Below are positions 50,493 through 61,000 of a stretch of 64,000 bases of DNA, piece after piece. The stretch covers positions 3,749,001 through 3,813,000 of the forward strand of contig SMMW01000056.1 of assembly GCA_004794655.1 (NCBI GenBank), in the 5' to 3' direction. Origin of the DNA: Marisa cornuarietis. Its lineage: Eukaryota > Mollusca > Gastropoda > Architaenioglossa > Ampullariidae. Positions within the stretch are counted from its first letter, which is position 1. The number at the start of each line of letters is the position of its first letter. The notes beneath the pieces were generated by a model. The model ran no database searches, had not been told where the DNA came from, and was given only the letters and a program-made list of their open reading frames with translations. Position numbers and translations under genes: made by a program.

Positions 50493-50790
50493 TGACGGGG
50501 TGTAGAGAGAAAGAATATTTCTTGTTGACGGGGTGTAGAGAGGAAGAATATTTCTTGTTGACGGGGTGTAGAGAGGAAGAATATTTCTTGTTGACGGGGT
50601 GTAGAGAGGAAGAATATTTCTTGTTGACGGGGTGCAGAGAGGAAGAATATTTCTTGTTGACGGGGTGTAGAGAGGAAGAATATTTCTTGTTGACGGGGTG
50701 TAGAGAGGAAGAATATTTCTTGTTGACGGGGTGTAGAGAGGAAGAATATTTCTTGTTGACGGGGTGTAGAGAGGAAGAATATTTCTTGTT
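50493..50790. repeat. Minisatellite, 33-bp unit, 9 copies, almost perfect
   Basis: The unit is TTGTTGACGGGGTGTAGAGA then GGAAGAATATTTC. Only the first and fifth copies carry single substitutions (AGAGAGAAAG, GGTGCAG). It is a multiple of three and therefore open in several frames, but no gene context is visible. Confidence 0.95.
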
Positions 50791-51130
50791 GCTATCAGTT
50801 GATGCACTGTGGTGACCCCGGGACCCGGGCTCGTTATCGTAGTGGAAGAACAATCGCCGTTCACAGTCTCAGTCTGGAGAAGAATTTCATCGACTGCTTA
50901 TTGATTGCGTCACCCTTCAACATCCCTGTTGTGTTTGTGTTTGTGTTAGAGGGAGAACACGTTAGTTAAAGGGAGAGAGAGACAAAACGATTGAATGTAG
51001 GTAGAAGTGAGAATGTGTGACTGTATTATGTGTGCGTGTGTGTTAGCGTATGTGCGTGAATGTTTAGTAAAAATAAATAATAAAAGCGCGATGTCTAGAG
51101 CGTATAATCACGCTCGTGAAGGTAGATCTT

Positions 51131-51281
51131 GGTGTGTGTGTGTGTGTGTGCGTGCGCGCGCGCTATTATGTGCGTTTACATATGTGTGTGTGTGTGCGTG
51201 CGCGCGCTTGTATGTGCGTTTACGTATGTGTGTGTGTGCGCGCGCGCTTGTATGTGCGTTTACATGTGTGTGTGTGTGTGT
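51131..51281. repeat. Alternating TG/CG tract
   Basis: Three units of (TG)n followed by CGTGCGCGCGC and TGTATGTGCGTTTACATATG, a period of about 60 bp. Strictly alternating purine-pyrimidine sequence favours Z-DNA. Confidence 0.85.
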
Positions 51282-51930
51282 GCACCTATATACAAGCACA
51301 CTGCATTCCAGTCACTTCATGTGTGCAGGCGTGTATGAGCGGGATGTACAAGCGTGAGAACTGGCAGCGGGTCTATCGACTAGCATCAGGTAATATCATC
51401 CCTCATGGCCGCAGCGTCCTCACCATGGATGCGAACCTCGGTGTAAGGCACGAGACTGATGGTGTAAGCTGTAACGGGCAGAGAAGTGGCGGACTTACTC
51501 GACTAATGATGGTTTCTCAGGTTATGAAAAGCGTGGTACCTGGGGAAAAAAACACCCACCGGCCAGCGGTGTTTACAGAATGTCTACTCTGAGACCAAAT
51601 TATTGTGACTGGATTTTCTGATTTCACTTCTGTGGTGAGATGCGAACCTTGTACTGCGCCACCCAACGTGCAAACCTCGAGGTTCGTCTGAACAGGATAC
51701 AGGCCACAGAACCCGGTTAGAGCTGGTTCTGGCCAGTTAATTTGTGTTGCCAAGGCGACTTGTGACGACTTGTTTACCAACAACAAGAGGCACCGACTAC
51801 TTGATCTCTCACATGCCACGTCACCGAAGATGTGTGTGAAAGAGAGAGGCAGAGAGAAGGAAGAGAGAAAGAATGAATGATCAAACAGCGACACTTAAGA
51901 CGTGTGGATGTTTTAGTGACCCCTTTCATC

Positions 51931-51961
<31 letters not shown>

Positions 51962-52420
51962 AAGAAAGAGAGAAAGAAAGAGAGAAAGAGACTAATAAAA
52001 TGAGTCACTGATGACGACGCCCATGACCTGTGTGCCACCCTACCCCATGCTGTCTGTAAGTAAACGGCGACACCCTGATATGATTGGGTAGCAGTATAGT
52101 AACTCCACCCCGGACAAGCTATACCATTCACAAAAAAGAGTTTGGGGTCAGAACTGTTGGGGGGGGGCGAGATGGGGGAGACGGCTGGTGAATAAAGGGA
52201 TGTGCTGTGCTCTGTGTAGCTGAAGTAACTGTTGTAGCGGGTGGTTACAGTTGTTGGTATTGTATTAACGTGTGACATCATGATTCATGTACCTCCATTT
52301 ACGTTTGTCTCCTGCAGTCAGCTTTGTCTTAGTTACAGGTCAGTGAGTCTTTTAATTAACATCCCGACACACAGCCAAGGAAAGCGACACTTAAAGCTGA
52401 TTCGCTTGCATTCCAAACGC
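51282..52420. other. No gene seen
   Basis: Short TG/GA/GAAA tracts at 51932-51990. Frames on both strands lack recognisable domains. Confidence 0.45.
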
Positions 52421-52749
52421 CACACACACACACACACAAACACACACACAGAGACAGGGACACACACAGGCAAACACAGAGACAGGCACACACACACACA
52501 GACAGGGACACACACAGGCAAACACAGAGACAGGCACACACACAGACAGGGACACACACAGGCAAACACAGAGACAGGCACACACACACACACACAGAGA
52601 CAGGGACACACACACAGGCAAACACAGAGACACACACACACAGACATGGACACACACAGGCAAACACAGAGACAAGCACACACACACACAGGCACACACA
52701 GAGACAGGCACACACACACAGAGACAGGGACACACAGACACACACACAG

Positions 52750-52793
<44 letters not shown>
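52421..52793. repeat. Compound (CA)n with GACAGG interruptions
   Basis: Runs of CA separated by GAGACAGGGACAC and GGCAAACACAGAG modules repeating about every 40-50 bp, ending in a pure CA run. The long Cys/Val and Thr/His frames are artefacts. Confidence 0.95.
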
Positions 52794-52794
<1 letters not shown>

Positions 52795-52904
52795 GAAAAG
52801 CACGAAGGAAGTCGACCGACCTAATTGTGAGCAGATCTAGGAGTGGCCAGGCAGGTCAAGCGATTATGTGACTAGTCAGATAACATGTCACAACATCATT
52901 TGAA

Positions 52905-52980
52905 TACTAATGTTTGTAAAGCGCATTGCCCTGTGTGGAGACCAGTCGCTGCGCTTCCCACGGAAGACAAAGGAAGCGAC
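52905..52980 (+). mobile_element. Possible LINE/SINE tail fragment
   Basis: TTTGTAAAGCGCATTGCCC followed by CGCTGCGCTT resembles the conserved 3' region of L2/CR1-type elements. Short and uncertain. Confidence 0.3.
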
Positions 52981-53420
52981 AGTTGATCACATAATACAGA
53001 CCATAACATACAAGCGTAAGTAAACAGATAGCACAACAACCAAACGAGTGCCTTGATCAACTGTCGAGGGGCGGGGCCGTCCTTTCTCTACACTCTTGTG
53101 ACGTCAGTCGCATGGTTGATGACGTAGGCAAACGAACCGTATCCGCGCTGCATTGTGGGAAAAGTTTGGACGGCGTGCACAGAGTTTAATTGATAAGAGT
53201 ACACAACTTGCATATTCATCTTGCCGGGGGAGATAAAGAAGGTAGTTCCCCTATCATCATTAGGTTTACCTGGCATTTATTCGTTCTTCATTTTCTTTTT
53301 AACTTTTTTTTTTTATGTTCCATTCTTTCTGGCCTTTCTTCCTTCACAAGACAGCGGCAGCGTGAGTCAACAAAATGAGTCGCCTGAAAAAAGCAAATGT
53401 ACATCATATACATCACAAGC

Positions 53421-53421
<1 letters not shown>

Positions 53422-53482
<61 letters not shown>

Positions 53483-53488
53483 CACACC
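53422..53488. repeat. (AC)n microsatellite
   Basis: About 33 copies with one AAAC interruption. Confidence 0.95.
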
Positions 53489-54077
53489 TATCATATGCTC
53501 CCGCTGGCGCACTTCCTCCTGTCGACAGTATTAACTACACTAGTTGCATGTAGTATTGACTATACAATGAGTATGTAGTATTAATTAAAACAGATTTGAA
53601 TGAAGGAGACATGACAAGGGCTACAACAGATGACAAGCATTACAATATGGCGCCTTTCTTGTTCACTTCTAAACATGTTCATTAGTGCGTTTGTGTGTGT
53701 GGACGTGTAAGAGACAGTGATCATAAGAAAGAGAGAGGGAGTGTCTGTGTGTGTGTGTATGTGTGTGTGTGAGAGAGAAAGAGTGAGGGAGAGAATAAGT
53801 GGGGGAGATAACGACATCGAGTAATGGTGTGTCAATTCTGTGTGTGCTGATGTGTGAGTGATCGTGTTTGTGTGTTTGTGTGTTCGTGTGACCTGACTGA
53901 CGAATGTGTCACAGGCTGACACTGTTACTGTACTCGAGGGTTGGGGTAACAGACACAATAGGTCTTGACGAGGTTTTCGTGGGCGCTTGTCGTAACACTA
54001 ACTCTTGTGTAGGCGGCGATGAAGGGTTTGACCTGAAACGACGACGACAACAAACGCCCACCAGATACGCATGATTG

Positions 54078-54078
54078 C

Positions 54079-54123
<45 letters not shown>
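54078..54123. repeat. (TG)n microsatellite
   Basis: About 23 copies, 160 bp before the 9-bp minisatellite. Confidence 0.95.
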
Positions 54124-54129
<6 letters not shown>

Positions 54130-54284
54130 CGTTTTATGTCTATCCAGCAGGACTGCTGGTCTCAAAAGAAAGCCGGTCACGTGACTGTACTGTAAACAAG
54201 TGCTACCTGTAAAGAAATAGCAGCGTGCCCAAGACGAAATCTGAACCCTCGACAGCCTAGTCTCAATAATTTGTTGTTGAGCTC

Positions 54285-54640
54285 GGAAACGTCCCTCACA
54301 TCCTTCGCGTCCCTTACATCTCTCACGTCCCTCACATCTCTCATGTCTGTCACATCCTTCATGTCCCTCACGTCTGTCACGTCCCTCACATCCTTTACGT
54401 CCTCCACGTTTCTCACGTCTATCATGTCTCTCACATCTTTCATGTCTCTCACGTCCCTCACGTCTGTCACGTCCCTCACATCCTTTACGTCCTCCACATC
54501 TCTCACATCTTTCACGTCCCTCACGTCTCGCATGCCTCATGTCCCTTACGTTTCTTCTATGTCCCTCACATCCCTCACATCTCCCATGTCCCTTACATCT
54601 CTCACCTGCCTCACATCTCTCACGTCTTTCACGTCCTTTA
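54285..54640. repeat. Minisatellite, 9-bp unit (TCACGTCCC type)
   Basis: About 40 copies of TCACRTCYC with C/T alternation at the CpG position (CACGTC against CACATC or CATGTC), a pattern expected from methylated-cytosine decay. A block of about 99 bp (TCTGTCACGTCCCTCACATC and following) occurs twice. Confidence 0.9.
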
Positions 54641-56317
54641 AGGAATTTGTAAAATTTCCCAACATTTTTGTCCTCGTGGGTTTCATCCCGGGTTGTGGAC
54701 TAGACGATCAATAATTTCTGTTTACTTATTTGTCTCGACATTTTGCCTACAATAGCACCAAACATGCTTCGCACAGCGCAAGCGGAGTGATGTAATGCAA
54801 ACTACAAGATAAGAAAATAAATAAACAAACACTAGGCGGGTAGAAGTGGGACAGTCAGCGACCTTGTAAGCACGTGCAGGATTGACCAGGTAGGTCACAC
54901 GATTACTAATATAATTACCTCACACGTGAGTTTCTTTAAACTCGTGTGATGTCATTCGCTCGTGTTAAGGCTGTAAACACGTCCTGTTTATCAACAAGCA
55001 TTGTTTACATTAACAGGTTAGTCTACTCCAGCCGTCGTGGGGTCGTAGTTATCACGCAGGAGTACATCGTGTCCACAGGGCAAGTCGAGAACGCAGGGAA
55101 AAGCGTTTTGTTTGCGATGCTCAACCTGCGGACACCATATTTCTTTACCCCGTGACATCTTTGCCTCTTCTTTATAACTACAGCTTTAGGGGTAAAATAA
55201 AATCTGGGGGTCTGGACACCGATTTATACCTTCAGAAACAAGAATCTTGTCCTTGAGTTCCCCATTTTCCCCGAGGGGAAGTAACTATACCCTTCCTTCT
55301 TAACTACTTTCCCTCACGACATTATTTGCAGTTCTACTTAAAAGGAGTGTTGTAATACACACTCAACACTTGTTTGTTTAATGTAACCGTATTTATTAAT
55401 TTTTTAAATTATTTTGTTCCTTCATTTCTTCCATTCTTTCCTTCTTTATTTATTCGTTTTTTCCTTTCTTCTCTCTTCGTTTCCTTCTATACCGAGTCAT
55501 TACAAACTACCAGCGACAATTGTCAACAAGTGTTGCAAAAAAGCAAAAGATGACTTCACTTACGAGACTAGTACCTGCGGGAATGTGAACATGTGAAAGG
55601 TTGAAAGTATGAAAGCTACCGATTGTTTGCTGGGACCAACTGCGTGAGTCACCGGCAGTGTAGACGATTGTTACTGGCGAGTGTCGTCACCTCCCACCTG
55701 GCACTTAGCAGCACCCAATGAGGTTTCTACCAACGCAGTTGAAAATTCATCGCCGATGGTAGAGGTTCTTACCCTCCTCATTCTAACTGAACACAGGTCA
55801 CAGCACTACACTTCACCCCGCCTACCCCATCTACTCCCACAAACAACATGAGCGAGAGAAAAACTACAGAAAAAAAACCTCCCCGTGTCACAACACGAAA
55901 TCCAGATACGAATTTATACAGAAGTTCACACAAATAAATCTAGTTAGACGAGCAAACGTTGACATTTAAAATGTATCTCATACAGATGATTATATTTCTA
56001 GAAACAGTCGGCGCGCCGGTAGCTTCATTTTCTTGGATTGGTCCGCGAGCTCTGGGAGGTCGAGTTAGTTGATAAGGGAGGCTACTCTGACTAGGTGAAA
56101 AAATGGGTTCCGTTGTTACTTCCCCTGAATCAAAAATGTGAACTCTGTTGGCCACAACACACCCGCCAGCGCGCGCTGAAAGCGGTATTAACAGTATGCT
56201 TACAATTATTTTATACTTCGACTGACAATATCTACATGTTGTTTAGTAACCTAGTGAACACAGAAAACATTAGGAGAAGTGCTCACAACTAACATCTACA
56301 CTTCTACACCCCTGCTT
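54641..56317. other. No gene seen
   Basis: Unique sequence with short frames only; no recognisable domain on either strand. Confidence 0.45.
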
Positions 56318-56447
56318 GAGATGAACATTTTAGAGCTGTGAACAAGTGAGGGTCAGTAAACGAGATGAACATTTCAGAGGTGTGAACAAGTGAGGGTCAG
56401 TACATGAAAATTTTCGAGCTGTGAACACGTGAGTAGTCAGTAAATGA
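56318..56447. repeat. Three-copy tandem repeat, 44-bp unit
   Basis: GAGATGAACATTTTAGAGCT then GTGAACAAGTGAGGGTCAGTAAAC, copied at 56318, 56362 and 56406, the third diverged. It is unrelated to the 44-bp unit at 19.5 kb. Confidence 0.85.
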
Positions 56448-56687
56448 GGGGAAATGACGAAACAAGATCAAAATATTCGAACCTCTTGTACAGGAAAATG
56501 TCACCAGTGAACGTGAACAACTCGACAGAAATATAAACACAGATTAAATACAAAGTTTAAATCCTTCACCCTTGTGCATGTGTTATGTAGCAGTCGTCAC
56601 AGATTTGGGTACAGACACCAGACAGGCATCAGATATTTTTATTCAGTCGCCTCTTGAAAGGTATAGAGAAATTAAATAGAATTATAC

Positions 56688-56790
56688 ACAGGTCGGGGGC
56701 AGACGAAAGCGAGGCCTTGACACACAGGGGGTCACACAGCAGTCGGTCCTCGTGCTGCCGACACGTGCACAGCGTGACCCTGCCCCGCCC
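56688..56790 (-). pseudogene. Decayed fragment of the LDLa/LRR N-cap segment of a GRL101-type receptor
   Basis: The plus-strand text here matches, with substitutions and a deletion of about ten bases, the conserved segment of gene D at about 41627-41740 and gene E at about 59662-59775. Shared blocks include GCGAGGCC, TGACACACA, ACACAGCAG and CTCGTGCTGC. The frame is broken and no LRR or 7TM sequence follows. It lies 1.3 kb beyond the 3' end of gene E and is probably the remnant of a third receptor copy, or a small segmental duplication. Confidence 0.6.
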
Positions 56791-57137
56791 TTTCCATCAT
56801 CATCGTCATCATCATCTGCTTCTTAGAAACAATTAGCCACTACGGTCATACCTTTCTGAAATGGTGGTGTCGTAAAAATGGACAGAATCGCATAATTAAT
56901 AAGATCGCAAGTATACTAATTTGAAACTCCAGTCAATATTATTAACGACTATATTTAGGATGTACATTAATCACAAGCCTAATTTTCTCTAAGCTGTCCG
57001 ATGCAAAATATTACGCAGATAACCAATAAAGTAATGCTTTGTTTTTTATTTTGTTAATGAGTTGGATTTTTTCCAGAAATTGAAGACATTCGCGAACATA
57101 ATTATTTAATTAGCATGTATATTCTTTTCTCTCTCTC

Positions 57138-57284
57138 AAGGCTCCATATTAAGACCTCCTCTATTCTCCATATATATTAATAATCTTCCTCTCCACATAT
57201 CCCAGTCATGTGAAATGGTTGCAGACGACACCACACTACACGCACACCACCGACTGATTGAGCCACTTGCTTCCCTCCGACACT
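57138..57284 (+). pseudogene. Fragment of a second non-LTR reverse transcriptase
   Basis: A short open stretch reads QGSILRPPLFSIYINNLP and, 12 codons further on, VADDTTLHAH. These correspond to the QGSxLGP and FADD blocks of Jockey/CR1-type reverse transcriptases, with the catalytic Phe or Tyr replaced by Val. Sequence on both sides is unrelated, and a SINE-like element follows immediately, so this is a small degenerate relic. Confidence 0.75.
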
Positions 57285-57285
57285 T

Positions 57286-57450
57286 GGTGGTCTGGTGGTG
57301 CAAAGGTTAGTGAGGGTTGGCTGTCCTGGGTTCAGCTCTCGTCTCGAGCATGGTGTTCTTTCTCTGCATGTGGCATCTGTTTACAGGGCTGGCTGCCTTG
57401 CCGTGATATATAGTGATATAGTGATATAGTCTTAGTTGCTGGCTCGGCGT
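57286..57450 (+). mobile_element. SINE-like element, family 3
   Basis: A tRNA-like head (TGGTCTGGTGGTGCAAAGG with GGTTCAGCTCTCG), then CAGGGCTGGCTGCCTTG and a terminal GGCTCGGCGTAAAACACAAA, the usual end of many invertebrate SINEs. It directly follows the reverse-transcriptase fragment. Confidence 0.5.
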
Positions 57451-57726
57451 AAAACACAAATCCCCCCTCCCCCTCCTTCCTTCAGCTGAGCGCCGACGAG
57501 CTTCAGGTTGGGACGGAATCAAACCACATGTCGCTCTACCCCCCTCCCTTCCAGAAAACTGGTCATGCTTCTAGCAACTCAGCTAGACAGAAAAAGTAAA
57601 ACCTAGCCACCCCATAAAGGTATCCACATCGGCACCAAAAAAACATTAGAGACACTTCCCAACACTAGGTCCGTTGTAAAAATCTGTTCTTATCACTTCC
57701 ACTCTCTTTTGATATCATACCTTATG

Positions 57727-57732
57727 TTTATT
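57727..57732 (-). terminator. Candidate polyadenylation signal of gene E
   Basis: First AATAAA on the minus strand after the gene E stop, about 325 bp downstream. Confidence 0.35.
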
Positions 57733-58055
57733 AATACTTATTATGTTAGTACTTAGTTAATTACTTAACTTATTCTTACCCCGTTAAGGGCGAGTAATAA
57801 AAGAAAAAAAATGTCTTTCTTACTTTACTTACCGTTAATAAAGAATTGTCATTGTCTCCAGACTTTCTATGTGCGTTTGTGTGATTACAGACTCGATTAG
57901 TGTCTCTAAACGCTTACTTGCGAAGGACAGTAAAATAACTTTACCCGCATAGTAATTTACGAGAAATGAATGGACACTAATTTGGTTTGAACTCTATTTT
58001 CTAAAGCAATAGGACATGAATTAAAGTGAAAGGTCTGATGGGAAATATGGTGTAT

Positions 58056-61000
58056 TTAGAAGGGGTGTGAAGATTTGCTGCCCCTGCCTCTGGTGAACAT
58101 GATTGATGTCTGCATGTCCCGTTTGATCTTTTCCATCAGACGCAGCTCCTGTGCTCGCTTCCTGCGCTCCAGCAGCAGGTTAACGGTGTACAGGAACGGG
58201 TTGAGAGCAGAGTTGATGGGAAGGACGAAAATTGCCAAGGCAACATTGACTTTGTCCGATAATGTAACGCCCCTGGACGCCATCAGACCCAGGAGACCGA
58301 TGGGAAACCAGCAGAGAAAGTTACAGGCGGCTACCGAAATGAGACGACGAGCGACGGTCAGGTTCTTGCTCTTCTTGGAAGTGTCGCAGGCCGACATGCT
58401 GTTGGCACGGACTGACCAGAAGATGAAAGCCTGACCCAGGGCGATGACAAGGAAGAGGATGAAGTTAAGGACTATAATAACACCGAATGAGTAGTCGTGA
58501 CCCCTGTGGTTACCAGGATTGATGGGAAGGGGAATACAGATGCCAGTTTGACCATAGAACTTCCAGTGTGACATGGCGGGACCCAATGGCACCGCAGCAA
58601 TAATGACACCAACGGTCCATGCCAAACATGTCGCCACAAGCGCAGACCGCTTACTAAAGTGAACTCGACTAAAAGGAAAACGAAGGACCAGGAAACGATC
58701 CAGAGTGATGAGGGAGATGATGAAAGCCGACACCTCAGTAGAAAGAAAAGCCAGAAATCCAGCCATCTGACACAGTGTACTCCTCTTCCACTCTAGGTCT
58801 TTCCACAAATAGACACCCATGTAAACACGGTCAGCTATTCCTATGATGGCCAGGTAGATCCCCATCAAGAAATCTGATAAACACAAATTAGTTACCAAGA
58901 TGTCAAAACCAAGATTAGAGTTCATTTTATGGACGAAAAGTCGATATATTAAGCTCGCTGCGTTTCCCGTCAATGAAAAAAAGGCAGTCACTGACAAGAA
59001 AATGCGATAAACATCTAAGCTCAACAAGGCCTCACAGGACGAGGTCTGATCTGCCGGAGCCCTGCAGTTGACCAGATTGAAGCCTGGGGGCAGACTGGCT
59101 GGACAACACAGCTTGTACTTGTCGGCGTCTATACTCTCTAGACTGTGTAAATTATACAGAATGTCTTGACTGAACTCTGTCATAGAACATCCGCGGACAT
59201 CAAGAGTTCGCAAGTTTATTAAACTTTTGAAACCATCTCCAATAATACGGTCCACATCACAGTTAGACATGTTGAGGAACTGAAGTTTAGGAAACAAACC
59301 ATAAATATTACTAATGTTGACCTCATGCATAATAATATTTGAAATATCAAGTCTAATAAGAGACGAGAACGCGCTGGACCAGCCAGGTTTTATGGTTAAA
59401 AATAAAGAAAGAGGATTTCCAGCGAGATTAATTTCTTTTAAATTGGTTATTTTCTCAAAATCGTTTTCTGCAAGGGAAGTGAGCAGGTTATTACTCAAAT
59501 CAAGGCTGCGTAAGTTTGGGAGTGACAATTTTCCAAGTTGTGTGAGATTACAAGCGGCTAAGGCAAGATGTATCAACATTCTGTTGTTCTTAACATCAGC
59601 TGGGGTCATGCCAGTACCACTGGCATCAAGAAATCTCAGGCTGGGAAACTTGTGGGCGGGAAAGGGTCGAGAGCAGAAGAAGGCGAGGCCGTGACACACA
59701 CAGGGGTCAGGACAGGTGAGGTCACACAGCAGCTCATCATCGTGCTGCGGACACTGGTAGAGGCCGTCACACAGGTGGGTGGGATGGACACACACACGGG
59801 AGTTGCGGCAGCGGTAGAAGCCGGGACACGTGTAGCTGTCACACGCCGCCTCGTCCCCGTGACCAGGACAGTCGTACAGCCCGTTACAGCGGAGGAAGAC
59901 GGGCAGACAGTAGGTGACGTCAGACTGCGGGCACCGGAAGTGAGTCTCGTTACACAGATCGTTCGTCAAGGTTTGGTTGACGAGCAAAGGTTTTACTGTC
60001 AGTCTGCCTGCAGAGTCAAGTATCACAGGACCTGACACAAGAGACGGTAGTCGGAATGTTCCGTTTCGTGCTGTGGATGAGCACTGTTCATCTGCTCCAT
60101 TGGTACAGTCTTGCTGACCGTTACACTTCTGAGTTTTAGGGACACACTGCAACACACAATCAGCCATATTTTCGAATTCGTAACCAGTGTTTATGAAGAA
60201 GTTGTATGCTTCACCAGTAACACAACTTGAATTATCGCATTAAAAAACCAGGAAAAATAAGTAACGTGTGTAGGTATCATTATCATTACCATTACCGCAG
60301 TTAAAAGGTCTGAGCTATTTTGCGTACCTACCTGTCCATTGCCGCAGTCGAAAGGTCTGTCGGAACCACAGAGATCAAAGTAACAGAAGTCCTCGTCACT
60401 GTTGTCTCTACAGTCGGCCCGGTGGTCACACACCAGGGTGTACGGCACCTGCTCCAGCTGACTGTCACATCGGTAGTGAGGTGGAGGTCGTTGACCAAGT
60501 GCAACGCAGGTTTGTGAGTCGTAACCTTTACCCCAGCATGCACTGTCAGGGTCACAGGCTAAAAAAATGTGAGTCACATGATGTAAGGGACACTGGACTA
60601 AGCTCATGTGGAGGGACGTCCACTGACTTGTGAGACCGGGCATGTCCGGTCCTTGGAGACTGGGATAAGTCTCCTGATTATCGGGGACATCCCGCTCACA
60701 AAGGACATAAGTGTTGGAAAACGACTTTTCGCAGTCGTGGGCGCTGATGGTGTGGTGTATCGGGTCCCACGATGTACATTGTGATTTTTCATGTTGGTTG
60801 AAGACTTTCTCAGCTTGAACAAAAAGAACAGTGCCATCTCCCCAGACATAGGTGTTTCGATACCTGTGGGAAACCAAGCAGAGAGTTTATATGTCGGAGA
60901 AAAGGAAATTGCATTCAGTTTCTTCCTCAACATCTTCAATTTACTGAAAATAGAAAACTCGATGGACAATATAATTACTCTTGAAGCTTAATGAAGGTTA

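Noticed and set aside
50230..50864. Repeat protein with 11-residue periods
   Set aside because: A nearly perfect 33-bp minisatellite open in several frames; no splice signals, domains or conserved codon pattern support a protein.
52241..52840. Long Thr/His and Cys/Val frames
   Set aside because: Translation of a CA/TG compound microsatellite.
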